Positions 14,405 through 27,300 of a DNA stretch of 64,000 nucleotides are shown here, one piece after another. Each line of letters begins with the position of its first letter. The first letter of the stretch is position 1. The notes under the pieces are model-generated. The model saw nothing but the letters and a program-made list of their open reading frames with translations. It had not been told where the DNA came from and did no database searches. A program made the position numbers and the translations under genes. Location: positions 13,415,001 through 13,479,000 of the forward strand of contig JBANSL010000019.1 of NCBI GenBank assembly GCA_037127255.1, in the 5' to 3' direction. Source of the stretch: Persicaria tinctoria. Its lineage: Eukaryota; Streptophyta; Magnoliopsida; Caryophyllales; Polygonaceae.

Positions 14405-14972
14405 CTTTTTTTTTTTTTTTGGCAATCTGTAAATTATATTGAGACAATATAAGGTGATTATAAGAGCGCGTAAGTGCTAGGCCTAAAGCCTCAAAATCCC
14501 CAAAAAGAGCATAAGAACACCAAAGGGGTAAACAACTAAACATCTACGCTAGAAAGCCACCTACTATCCTTACTCCTATCTGATTTACAGTAGATACGAA
14601 TCCGATCTATGTATGCACTAATAGTCATTTGTGCACATTTAATGTCCGACCATTCCTCACACAAAAAATCACAGCATTCCGACTCCAACAAGGGTAGAAA
14701 ACCGCACACAACTGACAACCCCATGAGTTTACATTCAAACACCACCGTTTTTGGTCTTGGGTCTCTAGCAAACCAATCCAACCAACCATGTACGAATGCT
14801 GCTCTATGACCTATCCTCGCCCATCTAAAGACATGCTCCGCTAGGCTTTTAACATGAGAACACCTGAACCAAATGTGTCCTTCCGTCTCATCACCATTGT
14901 TACAAAGAGCACAGAAGAGAAATACATTAAGTCAATGACACCAATAAATGATACTGATATGATGATTTATTG
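14405..14972 (-). mobile_element. 5'-truncated LINE 3' end (zf-RVT region) with 14-bp TSD
   Basis: The 14-bp gtatcattgacctc occurs at 14391-14404 and 14973-14986. The left copy is followed by a T run (about 14405-14420), i.e. the poly(A) tail of a minus-oriented element. The minus-strand frame reads ALCNNGDETEGHIWFRC, the C-x2-C...H-x4-C zinc-binding domain found downstream of plant LINE reverse transcriptases, then continues in frame to a stop near 14537. Only the last ~570 bp of the LINE was inserted. Confidence 0.85.
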
Positions 14973-14986
14973 GTATCATTGACCTC

Positions 14987-16473
14987 TTGTTTAGACAGAT
15001 AGCATAGTTTCCAGCTGACTGATTAGTCACGATTATTCAAACACAGTCTAAATCAATAAGGATCAAGAAATCAGACCACCTCATTCTAAATTATAAGCTC
15101 ATTCTCAGCTCTTTTGAAGGAATCAACACATCAGTCACACCAACAAACTCATTTGCATACCAAAATAATTTGGCACTTACACACAACCTGGATATCCTAT
15201 TTCAGGATCCTCATCCCTCTGTGCACTTAAAATGCAATGCCAACCAGTCTGAACTCTGAAGTCTGAACTATTCTTAGTATTTGCACAGCAAAATAATTTG
15301 ATCTAAACAATCCACTCCTTATTCAGAAATCAACACATCAAGCCAAATGACCTCATACTGTAATTTTTATAGCAAAACAATTTGACAAAAGAGGATCAAA
15401 ATACGGAAACGTTACAGTTAGGGTATATAATTTCAGGATATTCTTCATGCATTGATAAGTGCAATTCAGTCAAGTGCCCTGTGGTTACTAAAAACATTAA
15501 GGCTACTCGCTAGAAAGGCTATACGAGTTCCATGAAGTACACGGTTTCCTCGGTGGTGATATGGAATGGAATGCTTGAGGGGTTTGGAGGTTCTACATGT
15601 CATCCCTAAACAATAAACATAGCTGCACAAGATTTCCCCATTTCATCTACTGATGAGTGATCTATTAACTCTTTCTGAAGCTAATTTGCAGTACATTTAG
15701 CAAACAGTTTCATCTTCAATCCAAATCACCTGCAAATGCTCAAACACCTAATTTCTAAAATCCAAAGCACTCAACCAAAGATGACAACAAGCATATAATT
15801 TACGATCTTTCAAATGCATTTCCTGTGCTAAATTGGCACAAGTGCAGAAAGGTACCACTGTTATCCCTAGATCTGACACTCATAGAAGAAACACCCGGTG
15901 CTTGGAAGACGGCCCGCTTTTGCTAATTAGAACAGGGTTCAGCATAAAGGACCTTAATCTCTGGAACCTAAGATTCTAGGAACTGGATTGCAGCACCCAG
16001 CCAGCTGAAATGAGCAACAATCTATGGAGATTTTAGCAATGACCTCAATAATCAGAATGGAATAGGAATGTATCTGATGATCTTGAATTTTAAGGTCCAA
16101 AATTCTGAGGATTCAAGATTGGATTTGTTATTTTACAAGCAGAAACTATAAGTAAATGCTACATGATATGATACAATCAATAAATGCTACACGAGTAGCA
16201 AATAGCTTCACACAATCTCAGCATTTACCAAAGAGGTGTTGTTTTCTATTTTTCCATAATTGACTAGTTTCCACAAAGACAACAACTTCTTCTCAAGAAA
16301 TTGTTTAATCCCATGCAAGATAAATGATATCTGAACAATTTTCTACCCCAGTCGACAAGGAAAACTGAAACAGAATCAATTAAAGAGTCTCAAACTAAGG
16401 TTTCACCTTAAATAAAGAAGTAAATGCAGTCCAAGCAAATGAGTTTTCCAAGATGATGCAATCCTCTAGTCGA
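14987..16473. other. Intergenic DNA, no gene recognised
   Basis: Only short frames are present. It may include the 3' UTR of the minus-strand gene ending at 16474. I see no element boundaries here. Confidence 0.5.
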
Positions 16474-18988
16474 TCAAATCCTAGCCCCAACTTCTTTCTG
16501 GCCATACCCCTCCCTATTGATACCTTTTTCATAAACATTTAGATCCCCTTGAACATCATTGCAGGAACTGACTACCGAAGCTTGGGCAGCAAAAGTACTG
16601 ACTACCGAAGCTTGGGCAGCAAAAGTTTCATCCCACATGGAACTGTCCACCGAAGATGAGCTTATCCCTGAAAGTAAGCCTCTTATAGTCCACAATCAGA
16701 GATTCAACAAAGGTAACATTTTTCAAAGGAATGGGAAATGTAAAATTCACCTTGTTGCTCCGATGAGCTTTGGGAATGACGCTGCGCAGGAGAGAGAACA
16801 GCAAATGGAGTTAGGGCAACTCCTTTTTTGCCAACTTCTGAATCAGGATTGGCTGATTTCACAAGTGGAACTTGTCCAGTATGAAAATCAGCGGTAGGAT
16901 GTGAGGCTTCAGCAGCATCAAAATTGTCATTCCATATCTGGAATACTTCTGTCAACCAAGGGCTAGAGATCTTTGGAAGCTTGAACTCCTTCCCAAGCTC
17001 GCCGTCAAACCATTGTCGCGGGACCATATCTGTTTCATCACCCATGCCAAAGGCGAGGAAATGATGGTTTTCCTTTCCTACCGAATGAAATAGAGGGATG
17101 TAAGAAGTCTCGCGTTTCAGAATCAAATCAAAGAGGGTAATTTTAGATAGGGTAAGGAGAGGGGGGTTGTATTGAGCCACCTTTTAACCAGCTTTCCAAT
17201 GTGAAAAAATACAAAACCTCGCAACAAACTCACTAAAGGTTAAGACTGAGAAAGGCATAGGTAGAATAATAGAATAAAGGAGGTGGGAAAAAAAATCATG
17301 CGCAAAGCATGAAACTTTCTACATCTTCAGGCTTGAAGAAAGATACAAGAACCTGGATAGACCCTTGAATTATAAACATTTCCTACATATCAATTCATAG
17401 AGATTTCAACAAAAGCCTCACCAAGTACAAGGGAGGATAAATTTTGCAAAACGAGGGCCCTCTTATGTGTACAAAATTCACATAAGGCACACTACCAAAG
17501 AGCAGTGCAACTTCAAAGATGTAGTTCAGTCAATCTCAATCTTCAAATGGAAAGATAAGCATTTCGCCTTATGCATTAATGTGTGTAAAATAGATATTAA
17601 AGATTAACATACAACTTGAACAGTAATGTCAATGTAATTTCGTCTATTGCTCAATATTAGGTTTCAAATATTCCAATGACTTACATTCATTATTGTAAGG
17701 AATGTTAATGTCCATTGAAATGATCACATAAAATTTTGAAAATTATTAAAATTCCTACATGAAAATTGTAGTAATTGTTGAAGATTTTTAAAAAGCTTAC
17801 TACATTAAATTGTTTGAGATATGACTAAACCTAGTTATCAACAAATACTATAAAGGTATCATATAGATAAACATAACCGCAGAACCTTAATTCCATGAGC
17901 AAAGTGATTTTACCATGTATGTCTCTTGTTTCCATGACTGACAACAAGTGACAAGCATGAAAAGTCCTGTAATCTCAAGGCAATCAATAACAAGAAAAAC
18001 CAGTTCTTGTTGCCCGTTTTTCCAGAATGTCAAGTTATAATGTAGCTGTTAGCAATGAACCAATATTTGATCTTTCATCAAAAAAATCTGAAAACAAGCC
18101 CTCTCAGGAACAGATCACTTAGCATTAAAGAAGCAAGACAATATGCAAAACGAAGTATCATCACACAAGATTGATCCTTCTAAATTCACTATTTCCAAGA
18201 TTCCTGAAGAAGGGATTTTACCACCATAAAGTTTGGTTATGAGACCTTATATTTGTGGCAGTTGTTCTCACAAGAAATTGATTAACCAGTTTATTAAAAA
18301 GTTCTCAACACAGTCAACCCAAATTCTTTATATCCATCCTTATTACTGCAGCTTATTTATGTGTCTGACAGTATTGTGGAAACATTCATAGGAACTAACA
18401 TGGATATAAGTACATTAGTTTCATGATATGCTCCAATAGTTCATTAAAAAGCAAGTTGAGAAGAGATCAATACATCATGAAATAAAAATATACCTTGAAG
18501 GTGAGTATCTTAAGGCACTGATGCATATTTTCTCTTGTTCTTGTACTATATTTGATGAAAAGACAGATAAACTCCTGAGCCAGGGTGATATTCCCCTCCC
18601 AACCCTATCATCATCCTGCAAAAATCCACAGCAGCTGAACTGAACTTCTTTTTTTTGTTTGTTTACACTAGTATACATCATCTTGGAAGTTGGAATGGTA
18701 AGTATTTGCATATCCTGTTATTTCTTTTATGAAAAAAAAATTAGTTCAGATGGAACTAATTATGTCAAAACTACTGTTCAAAAGAGACACAGGCCATTAC
18801 AATTCCTTGCATCCATTTGTTCTAGGCTTCTAGGAAATATGGTTACACAAATGGAACAAAGGCAACACTAAGATATCTAAGCAACATAATATGAGAAGAA
18901 ACCAAGAGGAAATACATAATGAAAGCTGAAAGAGTACCTTGTCGAAATAATAATCATGTAGCTTAAGAACTTGCTCCTTGAGGCTCCC
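16474..18988 (-). CDS. Unrecognised multi-exon gene, C-terminal part
   Basis: I do not recognise the product. Four minus-strand exons are supported by splice signals and open frames: 18938-18988 (GSLKEQVLKLHDYYFDK), 18494-18615 (starts DDDRVGRGISPWLRSL), 16751-17077 (contains PRQWFDGELGKEFKLPKI) and terminal 16474-16667, stop at 16474. The first two and the last two join in frame. Phases do not match between 18494 and 17077, so at least one exon between them is missed or lost. The terminal exon contains a perfect 30-bp tandem duplication giving two in-frame copies of TFAAQASVVS. No membrane segment is evident. Upstream exons are not found: the API5 relic lies further upstream and an insertion-like block (19.08-20.35 kb) intervenes. 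It could be a real gene whose 5' part I missed, or a decaying one. Confidence 0.45.
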
Positions 18989-19076
18989 CTGTTTATAAGC
19001 AAATTTTTTATTACTTATCGACACAGGTAATTCCACTTAAAGCAGGATCTTAGGGGTTGAGATGAAGTGATTTAGG

Positions 19077-20352
19077 CCGTGCTCGACGGGGGACTAAAGA
19101 GGGTTGTTGGTGTTTTTTTAAAAAACAACACCACAGGTGTATGAGTTTGGCAAAGGGTCGCCGGAGGTGGGAGATGAAGAAGGTGGAGATAATATGGGGT
19201 TATTTTCGCTCCAGAATCTCACCCTCCTCAATGAAGATCGTCGAGGTTGTCCATCCCAACAACCCCATATGTGACATCCTTGCCCCTGGCAGCTCCAAGC
19301 TTCTTCTCCTCGACAGACCCATCCAACTCCACTGCTTATGCTCGAAAAACAATCGGCGCAAACATATTCTCTGCAATTCCTTCAATTTTGGAGAATTTCG
19401 TTCATAGATTGTTCAATTACTTCAATTTAACGATTGTGGAGTGCCTCCATTGAAGATCTGCTTTCAGCTTTTCATCTCTCAAACCCTATTCTCTGCAACT
19501 CATGCACCTCCGCTTCGATTTGTGCAATCGATCGGTGTTCTCTTCGAAATTCGATTTTGCTTAAGACATCAATGACTCTAATTTGCCGAATCAGCGAACC
19601 GATGGATCGAATTACGGAGGAAATGCGAGATTATTAAAGACATCGAAGACTCTAATCAGCCTACCTCACAGTTGCAGGACCGCAGGAGAAGCCGAAATCG
19701 AGGTCTTGACCAGTGTCATCTCGTTCTGCAAGGCACCGGGGCTGAAAAGCGGAGGGTCAATTGTCGAAGGTGGAGATGGTGAACAGGAGGAAGGCAGAAG
19801 AAGATAAACAGTTGCTGCCTCTCTCTCTGAATTGTCGATTGAAGAGGGTAAAGAGAGATCTCATTAAAGGACAAAGGTGGCTGCAGGTTAAAATTGGGGC
19901 TTGAATATAATGAATCCATGTTTGAATTGGAGTTTACCTTGCATTATTCATCTTTTCAAGGTGAAATTGATGGCTGTAGAAGAAGGGCAGATTAGGATAG
20001 GGTTTCAACTGTGTTTTCTCAGTAATGCTTGGTGGTTGCAGAAAGATGATGACTGACAAAAAAAAAAGACTTTGTTTTATCAGGTTGGAAGTGAATGAAG
20101 AGGAGACATGAAAGAGAAGAGGCGGGGTGTATAGAGGGAGTTGCTCAGTTGCAGGAGAAATTTTCAATTTGGTTGTGGGAGGAGCAAAGGAAGGGAAAGA
20201 AGAAGAGAGGGATATGGCCGGATTTGTTGAGACCTGAGCAGCAATAGTGGAAGGGGAGAGGAATAAAGAGATCTGAGGAAGAGGGAGAAACAAGCAGGGC
20301 AGCCAAGGGTGGTGGCCATGGTGGTGGTTGAGTAAACAAAAAAAAACAAGCA
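19077..20352. other. Insertion-like GC-richer block, possible DNA transposon
   Basis: The block begins ggccgtgctcgacggggg and ends ctcccccgaac, which are roughly inverted with respect to each other. It separates the minus-strand exons from sequence further upstream. An (A/T)TTTA-like duplication may flank it. Inside, gttgttggtgttttttt and its inverted copy sit near the left end. Minus-strand frames near 19.2-19.4 kb look codon-like but match nothing I know. Weakly supported. Confidence 0.25.
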
Positions 20353-20969
20353 GAATCCTCCCCCGAACTAATTTAAGAAGCCACTGGCGTTAACTGAAAA
20401 TATGACAGAATCACTACATGACTTAGGGCTAGATCCCTTTTTCAAAGTAGAGCTAGATTTTCACCACCTACTGGCTCTCACTATTCAGAAAAGGAATTTA
20501 TCCTAACATGAGATGCAGAAACATTAACATGATGTTTGATTAACCAAAATACGTAATATATATCCTTATTTTACCAAGGAGTAATCTGTTATGTGCTAAA
20601 TATAGAGTTCTTATAAATTATGATGAAAGCTTCACTTCATAATGTCCCTTTGGTTTTACTTTTTAGTTCCTCGTTGAGCTTCAACTTGCTCAAGGTTTTT
20701 ATATTGTAAATAAAAGGGAATCAAGCTTTTAGCCATGTACCATATGGAAGGCCTATTGTGAAACAACTCCTGCATGATTAATGAATCACTGAAACCTGTG
20801 AATCTCCGTTTAATCAGCTGAGCATCAGATCTGCATCAACAAGAAACTTGTCCATTTGTTATTTGTCACTTTGTCAAGGAGCAACTTATGTGCATAATTG
20901 ATTATGCCATCATTGACAAAGAAGCATACACAATAAGCTAGTCCCATTTAATTGAGAATAACTGAGCTT
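20353..20969. other. Intergenic or intronic AT-rich DNA
   Basis: No exon, repeat end or RNA gene is recognised here. Confidence 0.5.
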
Positions 20970-21870
20970 ACCTATTAGTCTTTTACATCCTGTCTCAACA
21001 ACGACATTAAGGCCTTTTGCACTGCATCATACACCACTTTTTTCCTCCAAGTCACAAGAAATCAGAATCAGATACATGGAGCAATAGGTAGTTTGACACA
21101 ATTTATGGCATCTAGATAAACTATATAGTACCAGCAATAAGCAACTCAGCTAAAATGTCAAATGTTGTAGAGACAGGTACCGTAGTATCCTTGCAATGAA
21201 GCGAAAGACCTTGACTTGCCTGAACTCATACCTGATCGAGAAAAGTTCATAAGTTAAGCCTCACATCAGTGGAGTAAAACATTCAACTGCAAGAAACTCT
21301 AACATGTAGAATAAGAATCAAACAAAAACTTATGAGCTAAGCACATCGAAACCTGAATTTAATGCGCTGATCAGTAATACTTAGTAACACATCATGGTTA
21401 ATATATCAATGAACAAACTGTTAGAATTTCCAATGATATTCATAATAGATCTCATGGAGGGCACCAACTAAGCAACAAAGAAAGGTAAAAAAATGCAGAG
21501 TCGAGCAAAATCCATTAATCAATCTAAACTATTTGATGCCCGAGGACTTGAACAAAATTGGAAATGTTACATTAATCCAAAAACCTAAAATAAGAAAGAC
21601 CAATTATCGCCTCATTTGTCCAATAAAACCAACCTGGGCTGCATTTATGATGCAATCGCAGTCACAACCGTGCTACAACACCAGCCAAAAGCAACAATCA
21701 TCAAAGTTATAGGAACACAGAGCAAACCTAAAATGCAGAAAATCAATAAAAGTGAGGAAACCCTACGAGAACAAACGCCTGAAAGATAAATCGAACCTGG
21801 ACTTGTTATTGGCTTGATTGTGGCGATCGCCGAACTCGTAGAGCTTCTCGATGTCCGCGTCGTTGGACAT
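20970..21870 (-). pseudogene. API5: Relic of an API5 (apoptosis inhibitor 5)-like gene, N-terminal exons only
   Basis: Exon-like pieces appear in the right order on the minus strand. Near 21870 there is a start MSNDADIEKLYEFGDR followed by NNKS. Near 21668-21640 the frame DCDCIINAAQ fits the family's DYxGIIxAA with two one-base changes. Near 21225-21190 VKVFRFIARILR corresponds to VKAKQLAAQLIPRF. Near 21030-20980 DAVQKALMSLLRQDVK is almost unchanged. API5 is a HEAT/ARM-repeat nuclear protein of ~500 residues conserved in plants and animals. Here the second exon does not join in frame with the first, stops follow RQDVK, and nothing of the remaining ~400 residues is seen. It is a truncated, decayed copy, possibly still driven by its old promoter at about 21.9-22.0 kb. 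Confidence 0.7.
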
Positions 21871-22346
21871 GCTCGTCAAACCACCACTTTCCGAGGGGGG
21901 ATGCTCACCTCACCTCCTCCAAAAACCGGCAATGGCAGGCAATGGCAATCCTCTTGTTGGCAATTATAAACCGGGTTTAATTGTGGGTTCAACGAAAATG
22001 GTCCGGTCATCCAATTAGAACCCGGTTTTTGCTTTTTCAAATGGGTATATATTCACCCAGTTCCGCTACCATATGGGCCACAATGGGGTACTTGAAAAGT
22101 CCATTAGATTGTGTCCAGTAAATTGATAGTCATTCAAAAGCCCAAATTGTTTATGATGAAATAAACTCTCTTTACGGATCTCAATGGCATACTCCTCCTG
22201 CAAGCCTTTTGTGTATTAGTGTATTGTACTATTGTGTATACCTAGCTAATCCATTTCAAAATCTCTTGGTTTTGTACTTCCTCCCACCCATTTCAAAATA
22301 TAATATATTTTTTATATATAATTTTATGCTTACTAATAATTATATG

Positions 22347-22390
<44 letters not shown>
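22347..22390. repeat. (TA)n microsatellite
   Basis: About 20 TA repeats lie between weak MITE-like ends (tcctcccacccatttc... at 22278 and aaacggagaaagta near 22460). Confidence 0.9.
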
Positions 22391-22392
<2 letters not shown>

Positions 22393-22562
22393 TATAGTTT
22401 TTAGTTTTTAAAAACGCATCGAAAAGTCAAAAGATATTTATTTTTAAACGGAGAAAGTATTTGAAAAAAATTAAAAATAAAGTAAAAAGATAAAAAAAAA
22501 TATGTGAAAGATAATACAAAACTTGTCTAGCTTAGTTGGTAAAAAGAGGGAGGAAATTTAAG

Positions 22563-23692
22563 TTTTTTTTTTACGGTAGGCAAGAAGTAGATCGACAAAG
22601 CGATCTTGAAGCCATCAAAAGATGGCTTGTAAGACCCTACGCAGAGGGTCGCCGGTCAAAAGAAAAAAAAACAAAAAAGATCTAAGATTTGTAATCTTAG
22701 ATCTTTTTTGTTTAGAATTGGACATGCGGCTTAGACGGCTTGCATGCAATCTATTGCAATTGTTAGATTGGCTTAGTCGGCTGCGAGTCTGGCACCGAAG
22801 CGGACATGGGCTAGCGTTAACAACTTCTTTTGGGTTATGCATGGGAGCCGGAAGGAGGTAGTTGGTGGTGGGATTGGTGGTGATTGATTGAGAATTGGAT
22901 TTTTAATGGGAGAGAGGTGAAGTCTGACGGTGGATCAGTTTGTGGGTTAAAAATTTGGGTTGGATTTGTAACAAAATTAAGGGAAAGGTTAGGGTTAAGA
23001 TTGGTTTGTAGAGGGTTATGATTTGTGGTTTGGTTTTTGTTTTTTTCTTTGGAAGCAGCCCTCGGAGAGAGATGCCGATTTCAGAAAGGTGTCTTCAATG
23101 TACAATTTTGGAGGAAGGGTAATCAGATTGAAGATGTGGGGAGAAGGAGTGAGAAAGTCGCCAAGGAGATCTGGCGGCATCGGCCACCATACGGTGGTGG
23201 AGGAGAGGGTGGCGGCGTGGGGCTAGGCATCTGCTGACTAGATTTCGTGTCGAGTCGAGAGCCACCAGACACCGACGAACGGTGAAGTCGGAGGGGAGGA
23301 GGATGGAAGAGCAGCTGGCGGAGTCAACAATCAGGAGGTCGAGGGAGGACCCCTCCGAAGACCTGTGAACCCAGATGACTACATCGAGAGCCGCAACAAA
23401 GGGCGAGGTCAAACCGCAGTTGCGTTGGCGACGACGGAAAACTGCAAAGAAAAACAATTAAAATTTAAGGGTTTGGTTAATTTGGGTTGTATTGAGAGGT
23501 GATGCTGGAGGAGTTGTGGGCGTGTGGGTCGAGGCTGGCCCGAAGCTAGTCGGAGGTGTAGGAGTTGTTCACATGGTGGCGGCGGCAGCTGTGGCGAATA
23601 GGGTTGAAGTGGCGGCTGGTTAAGTTGTAGGGTTAGGATTTGGGGTTTGGGGGGGTTTTTTTTTGGGAGTTGTAGGGGAAAGCGTTCCCGAT
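22563..23692 (-). mobile_element. Short LINE-family insertion (LINE-B), non-coding
   Basis: The flanking 14-bp duplications ggaggaaatttaag are at 22549-22562 and 23693-23706. It begins on the plus strand with a T run, then cggtaggcaagaag. The neighbouring LINE-A starts the same way (cagtaggcaaaaag), so the two share a 3' end family. No reverse transcriptase is present. The interior is GC-rich with Pro/Gln-rich spurious frames, suggesting an internally deleted LINE joining 5' leader to 3' tail. Confidence 0.7.
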
Positions 23693-23748
23693 GGAGGAAA
23701 TTTAAGTTTTTTTTTTTTTTACAGTAGGCAAAAAGTGGGCCGTCCTTA

Positions 23749-24250
23749 CTAAGGTAAGGAGCTACCATGATCATCCCAACGGATGATGTTACATAATTCA
23801 CCATTCGTGGGGAGATTCGAGTATAAACAAGTATCCCTAGATCTAGAGATGAAATCAGCCGCTTTGTTCGCTTCCCTATAGCAGTGTCGGAAGTCTATGC
23901 TGATGAAGCTGGACTTAAGTTTCCTAATGAATTCCACTTCTCTTGTTATTTCCCATCTGACATAAGAGCTATCGTTGATTGCTTGACAACATCTAAACAA
24001 TCGCCTTCGATAATGACTCTTCTTAGTCCCTTAGATCGAGCTAATTCTACACCTGCACAGAAAGCTGAGATCTCCGTTTGAATGGGAGATTTTGCCGTCG
24101 TTTCCAATTGGAAAATATCCACCACGGCAACATGGTGGTCCCTAATCAACCCTCCCACCTGGCTGTCGCCCGTTGTTTTGAAAGAACCGTCCACATTAAT
24201 TTTATAGATCTCTTGAGGAGGCTTGGTCCATCTTGAGTTTCGATTTCGTT
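23749..24250 (-). pseudogene. RNase H domain of LINE-A, frameshifted
   Basis: The first frame (24194 downwards) reads INVDGSFKTTGDSQVGGLIRD with the leading catalytic Asp, TEISAFCAGVELARSKG with the Glu, and IEGDCLDVVKQ with the second Asp. It then hits a stop at 23946. The rest continues in another frame (AINDSSYVRWEI ... FRHCYREANKAADFISR) to 23749. A small deletion near 23990, in the aagcaatc stretch, explains the shift. The domain is typical of the plant L1 clade. Confidence 0.85.
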
Positions 24251-24386
24251 TTGAGATATTTTTGTTACTCTTAGCTTTAACCGGGTTGAGGTTTAACCAT
24301 TCTTTGAAATCGTCATAGATCCTGATGGCTAATTGGTGATGTTGGTTTGATTTTCTATTTCTAAATATGACATCATTTCTGGCTTC

Positions 24387-27300
24387 TCAAATTCTTTGCC
24401 AGATAAAGCAGAGTTCTTCAATTTTCTTCCTATCTTCATTAGGGTTGATAAAATCAAGAATATTAGTATTTACCAAGGGTAACATAGGAGCATTCTTCTG
24501 AGTCAACTGCTCATAGGCTGCAATTATAGTTTTTGTAAAAGGACACTGCATAAATAAGTGGTTATTGTCCTCCTTATTACAATCGCAAAAGCAACAACCA
24601 GAAGGAACTCTATTATAATAACTGTAGAGTCTATCCGTGGTTGGTAAGCTGTCATTGAAGATTTTCCAGAGAAAATTTTTCGTTCTAGGCGGAATGTTGA
24701 GTTTCCATATCCAGTTTTGATCCCTCGCACTATTATTGTTTTGATGATCCAAGTGCTTAGCCGATTGTGTTGAGAATCGCCCATCCGAGTTAAGTTTCCA
24801 TACTAATTTATCCGGAGTATCCCAACTCGGGATTTTAATCTCTGAAATTTTTATGACAATGTGATTAAGGAAGATTTCTTTAAGAAGTGGGATATCCCAA
24901 TGCTTATTAGAGTTAAAAAGCTGTTTGACTTTTAGATGGGGATCAAAAGAGTTTAAAAGCCAAGGATCTCTCTAGACATTTATAGACTCACCATTTCCTA
25001 ATACCCAATGAAGGCCTTTCAAAAAAATTTCTCTTAGATGGAGTAGTCTTCCAAATTGCCAGGAGGTATGTTGAGACGATCTTTCAAAAAGATTCTCTTG
25101 TTGTAAATATTTTTCAGTTATAACTTTAACCCATATGTTGTCCGGTTCCATGCATATCTTCCAAAGGAGCTTCATTTGGAGGCTGATGTTCATCTCTTCC
25201 GCTAGTTTTAAGCCTAGACCACCTTGAGTTTTTGGTTTGCAAATCTTATCCCAGCCAATCAGTGGAGTATATCTTTCGGAGTTGAACTTATTCCAGAAAA
25301 AGTTTTTGTGAATTTGATCAATTTGGTTCAACACACCTTTTGGCAAAAGGAAATTCTGCATTAGGTAATTAGTTTTAGAACTTAGGTTCGCTTGAATTAA
25401 AGTCGTGCGGCCTGCTTGTGAGAGCGAAGGTGCTTTCCACTTAGAGAGTTGCTTTTTAATGCTGACGATGGCATCATCGAATACTTCATTTTTAACTCTT
25501 CCTCTAACCATAGGTATTCCCAAATATTTTTCTAGAGTTTTCGAAATAGTAATGTGCATCTCCCAAGCAAGAGAGTTGGCTAGGTTCGTCTTGACATTCT
25601 TCGAAAATTGAATAGAACTCTTATTAAAGTTGATCGTTAGACCAGAAAGATTTGAGAAATTGTTGAGAATATTACATATTGTGTGGAGGCTCTTATGAGA
25701 AGCTTCAGAGAAGATAATTGCGTCATCTGCAAATGTTAGGAATGGTATCATGGTACCATTTTTTGTGAGTTGGTATCCTACTAGATGATCATCTAGCGAG
25801 GCTTCCTGGATGAGTTCTCTAGCTAAATTTTCCATGACAAGGATGAATATATAGGGGGCAAGGGGGTCACCCTGTCTTATGCCTCTCTTTGGTCTGAAAA
25901 GTGATCCTGGACGATTATTGACTAAGACTGAAAAGGAGGTAGTAGTAATGCAATTCATAACCCATGAAATCCATTGTTTTTCAAAACCAAATTTAGTGAG
26001 GGTAGCTCTGATGTAGTCCCAGCTGATCTTATCGTAGGCTTTTTCTAAGTCGAGTTTAATCGCCATCCACCCTTTTCTTCCCTTCTGCTTATGAAAATTG
26101 TGACAAATTTCGTGTGCAATTAGAGTATTATCCTGAATAGATCTTCCTTCTATGAAGGCTCCTTGGAAAGGATTGATTAACTTATGTAGCAAAGGCTTGA
26201 GTTTATTGGCTATGATTTTTGTAATAAGTTTGTAAATGGTATTACAAAGGCTGATCGGTCTAAAATGGTTGATGTTCACCGGATTGTCAATTTTTGGAAT
26301 CAACGCGATGAAAGTTTGGTTGATTTCATAAAGTAAGGTACTCGAGTGAAAAAAGGCTTTAACCGTCTTACACAAAGATTTCCCAACTGTAGTCCAGTAT
26401 TTTAAATAGAATTCCGGTGGGAATCCATCAGGACCCGGGGTTTTGTCTTTGGTCATGCTCTTTAGCACCTCTTTTATTTCATTATTGGAAGGGGGAACTA
26501 ACAGCTTCGCATTGTCCTCATGGGAGATTTGATTCTGAATGAATTTGAGATGTTCATGAGAAACCATGGGCCTCTGTTGCGCTGTAAATCTTTCCTTCAT
26601 TTCCATGGTTATATGAGTCGAGATTTCATGATCGTCCGTCAACTGGATGCCATTCTTGGTGGTGAACGAGGAAGTCAAATTTCTGAAGTTTTTGATTTTA
26701 ACGGTTGTTTGAAAGAATCTGGTATTCCGATCTCCTAACTGAAGGCGATTCAACTTAGATCTCTGCTTCCAGAAAAGATGATTATACTCTAGAAGCGCAA
26801 TTTTTTTCTGTTCTAATCTCCCTAACTTTCGAATTTCATTCGTAGTAAGAGTTCCCCACGGAAGCTGTGATTGCAGCTTCTGGATGCTATTGTTCACCGT
26901 AGCCAGTTGTTTAAGGATGTTGTTGCCATTCAATTTACACCAGTTCTTGATATTCTTTTTGAGGAGCTTTTGTTTTTGCATAAGAACATAGCTAAAAGAC
27001 CCACACATCTTATTCTTCCAGACCTTGGAAACTAGGAGATCAATCTCAGATTTGGTCGTCCAAGCCATTTCAAAACGAAAGGGAGTTCCTTTGATATTAA
27101 TCTGTGATCCAAGTTGAAGAGTAATAGGACAGTGGTCCGACGAGGAAAAGGGAAGGTGATGAACATGTAATGTTTTGAAGTGAGTCAACAGATCTTGGTG
27201 AACAAGAGCTCTGTCTAATCGTTCATAGGTGGTGTCAGGATTGGTAGAGCTTTTTCTCCGGGTAAAAGGGGAGTCTGTGAAGGGTACAATACATAGATTG

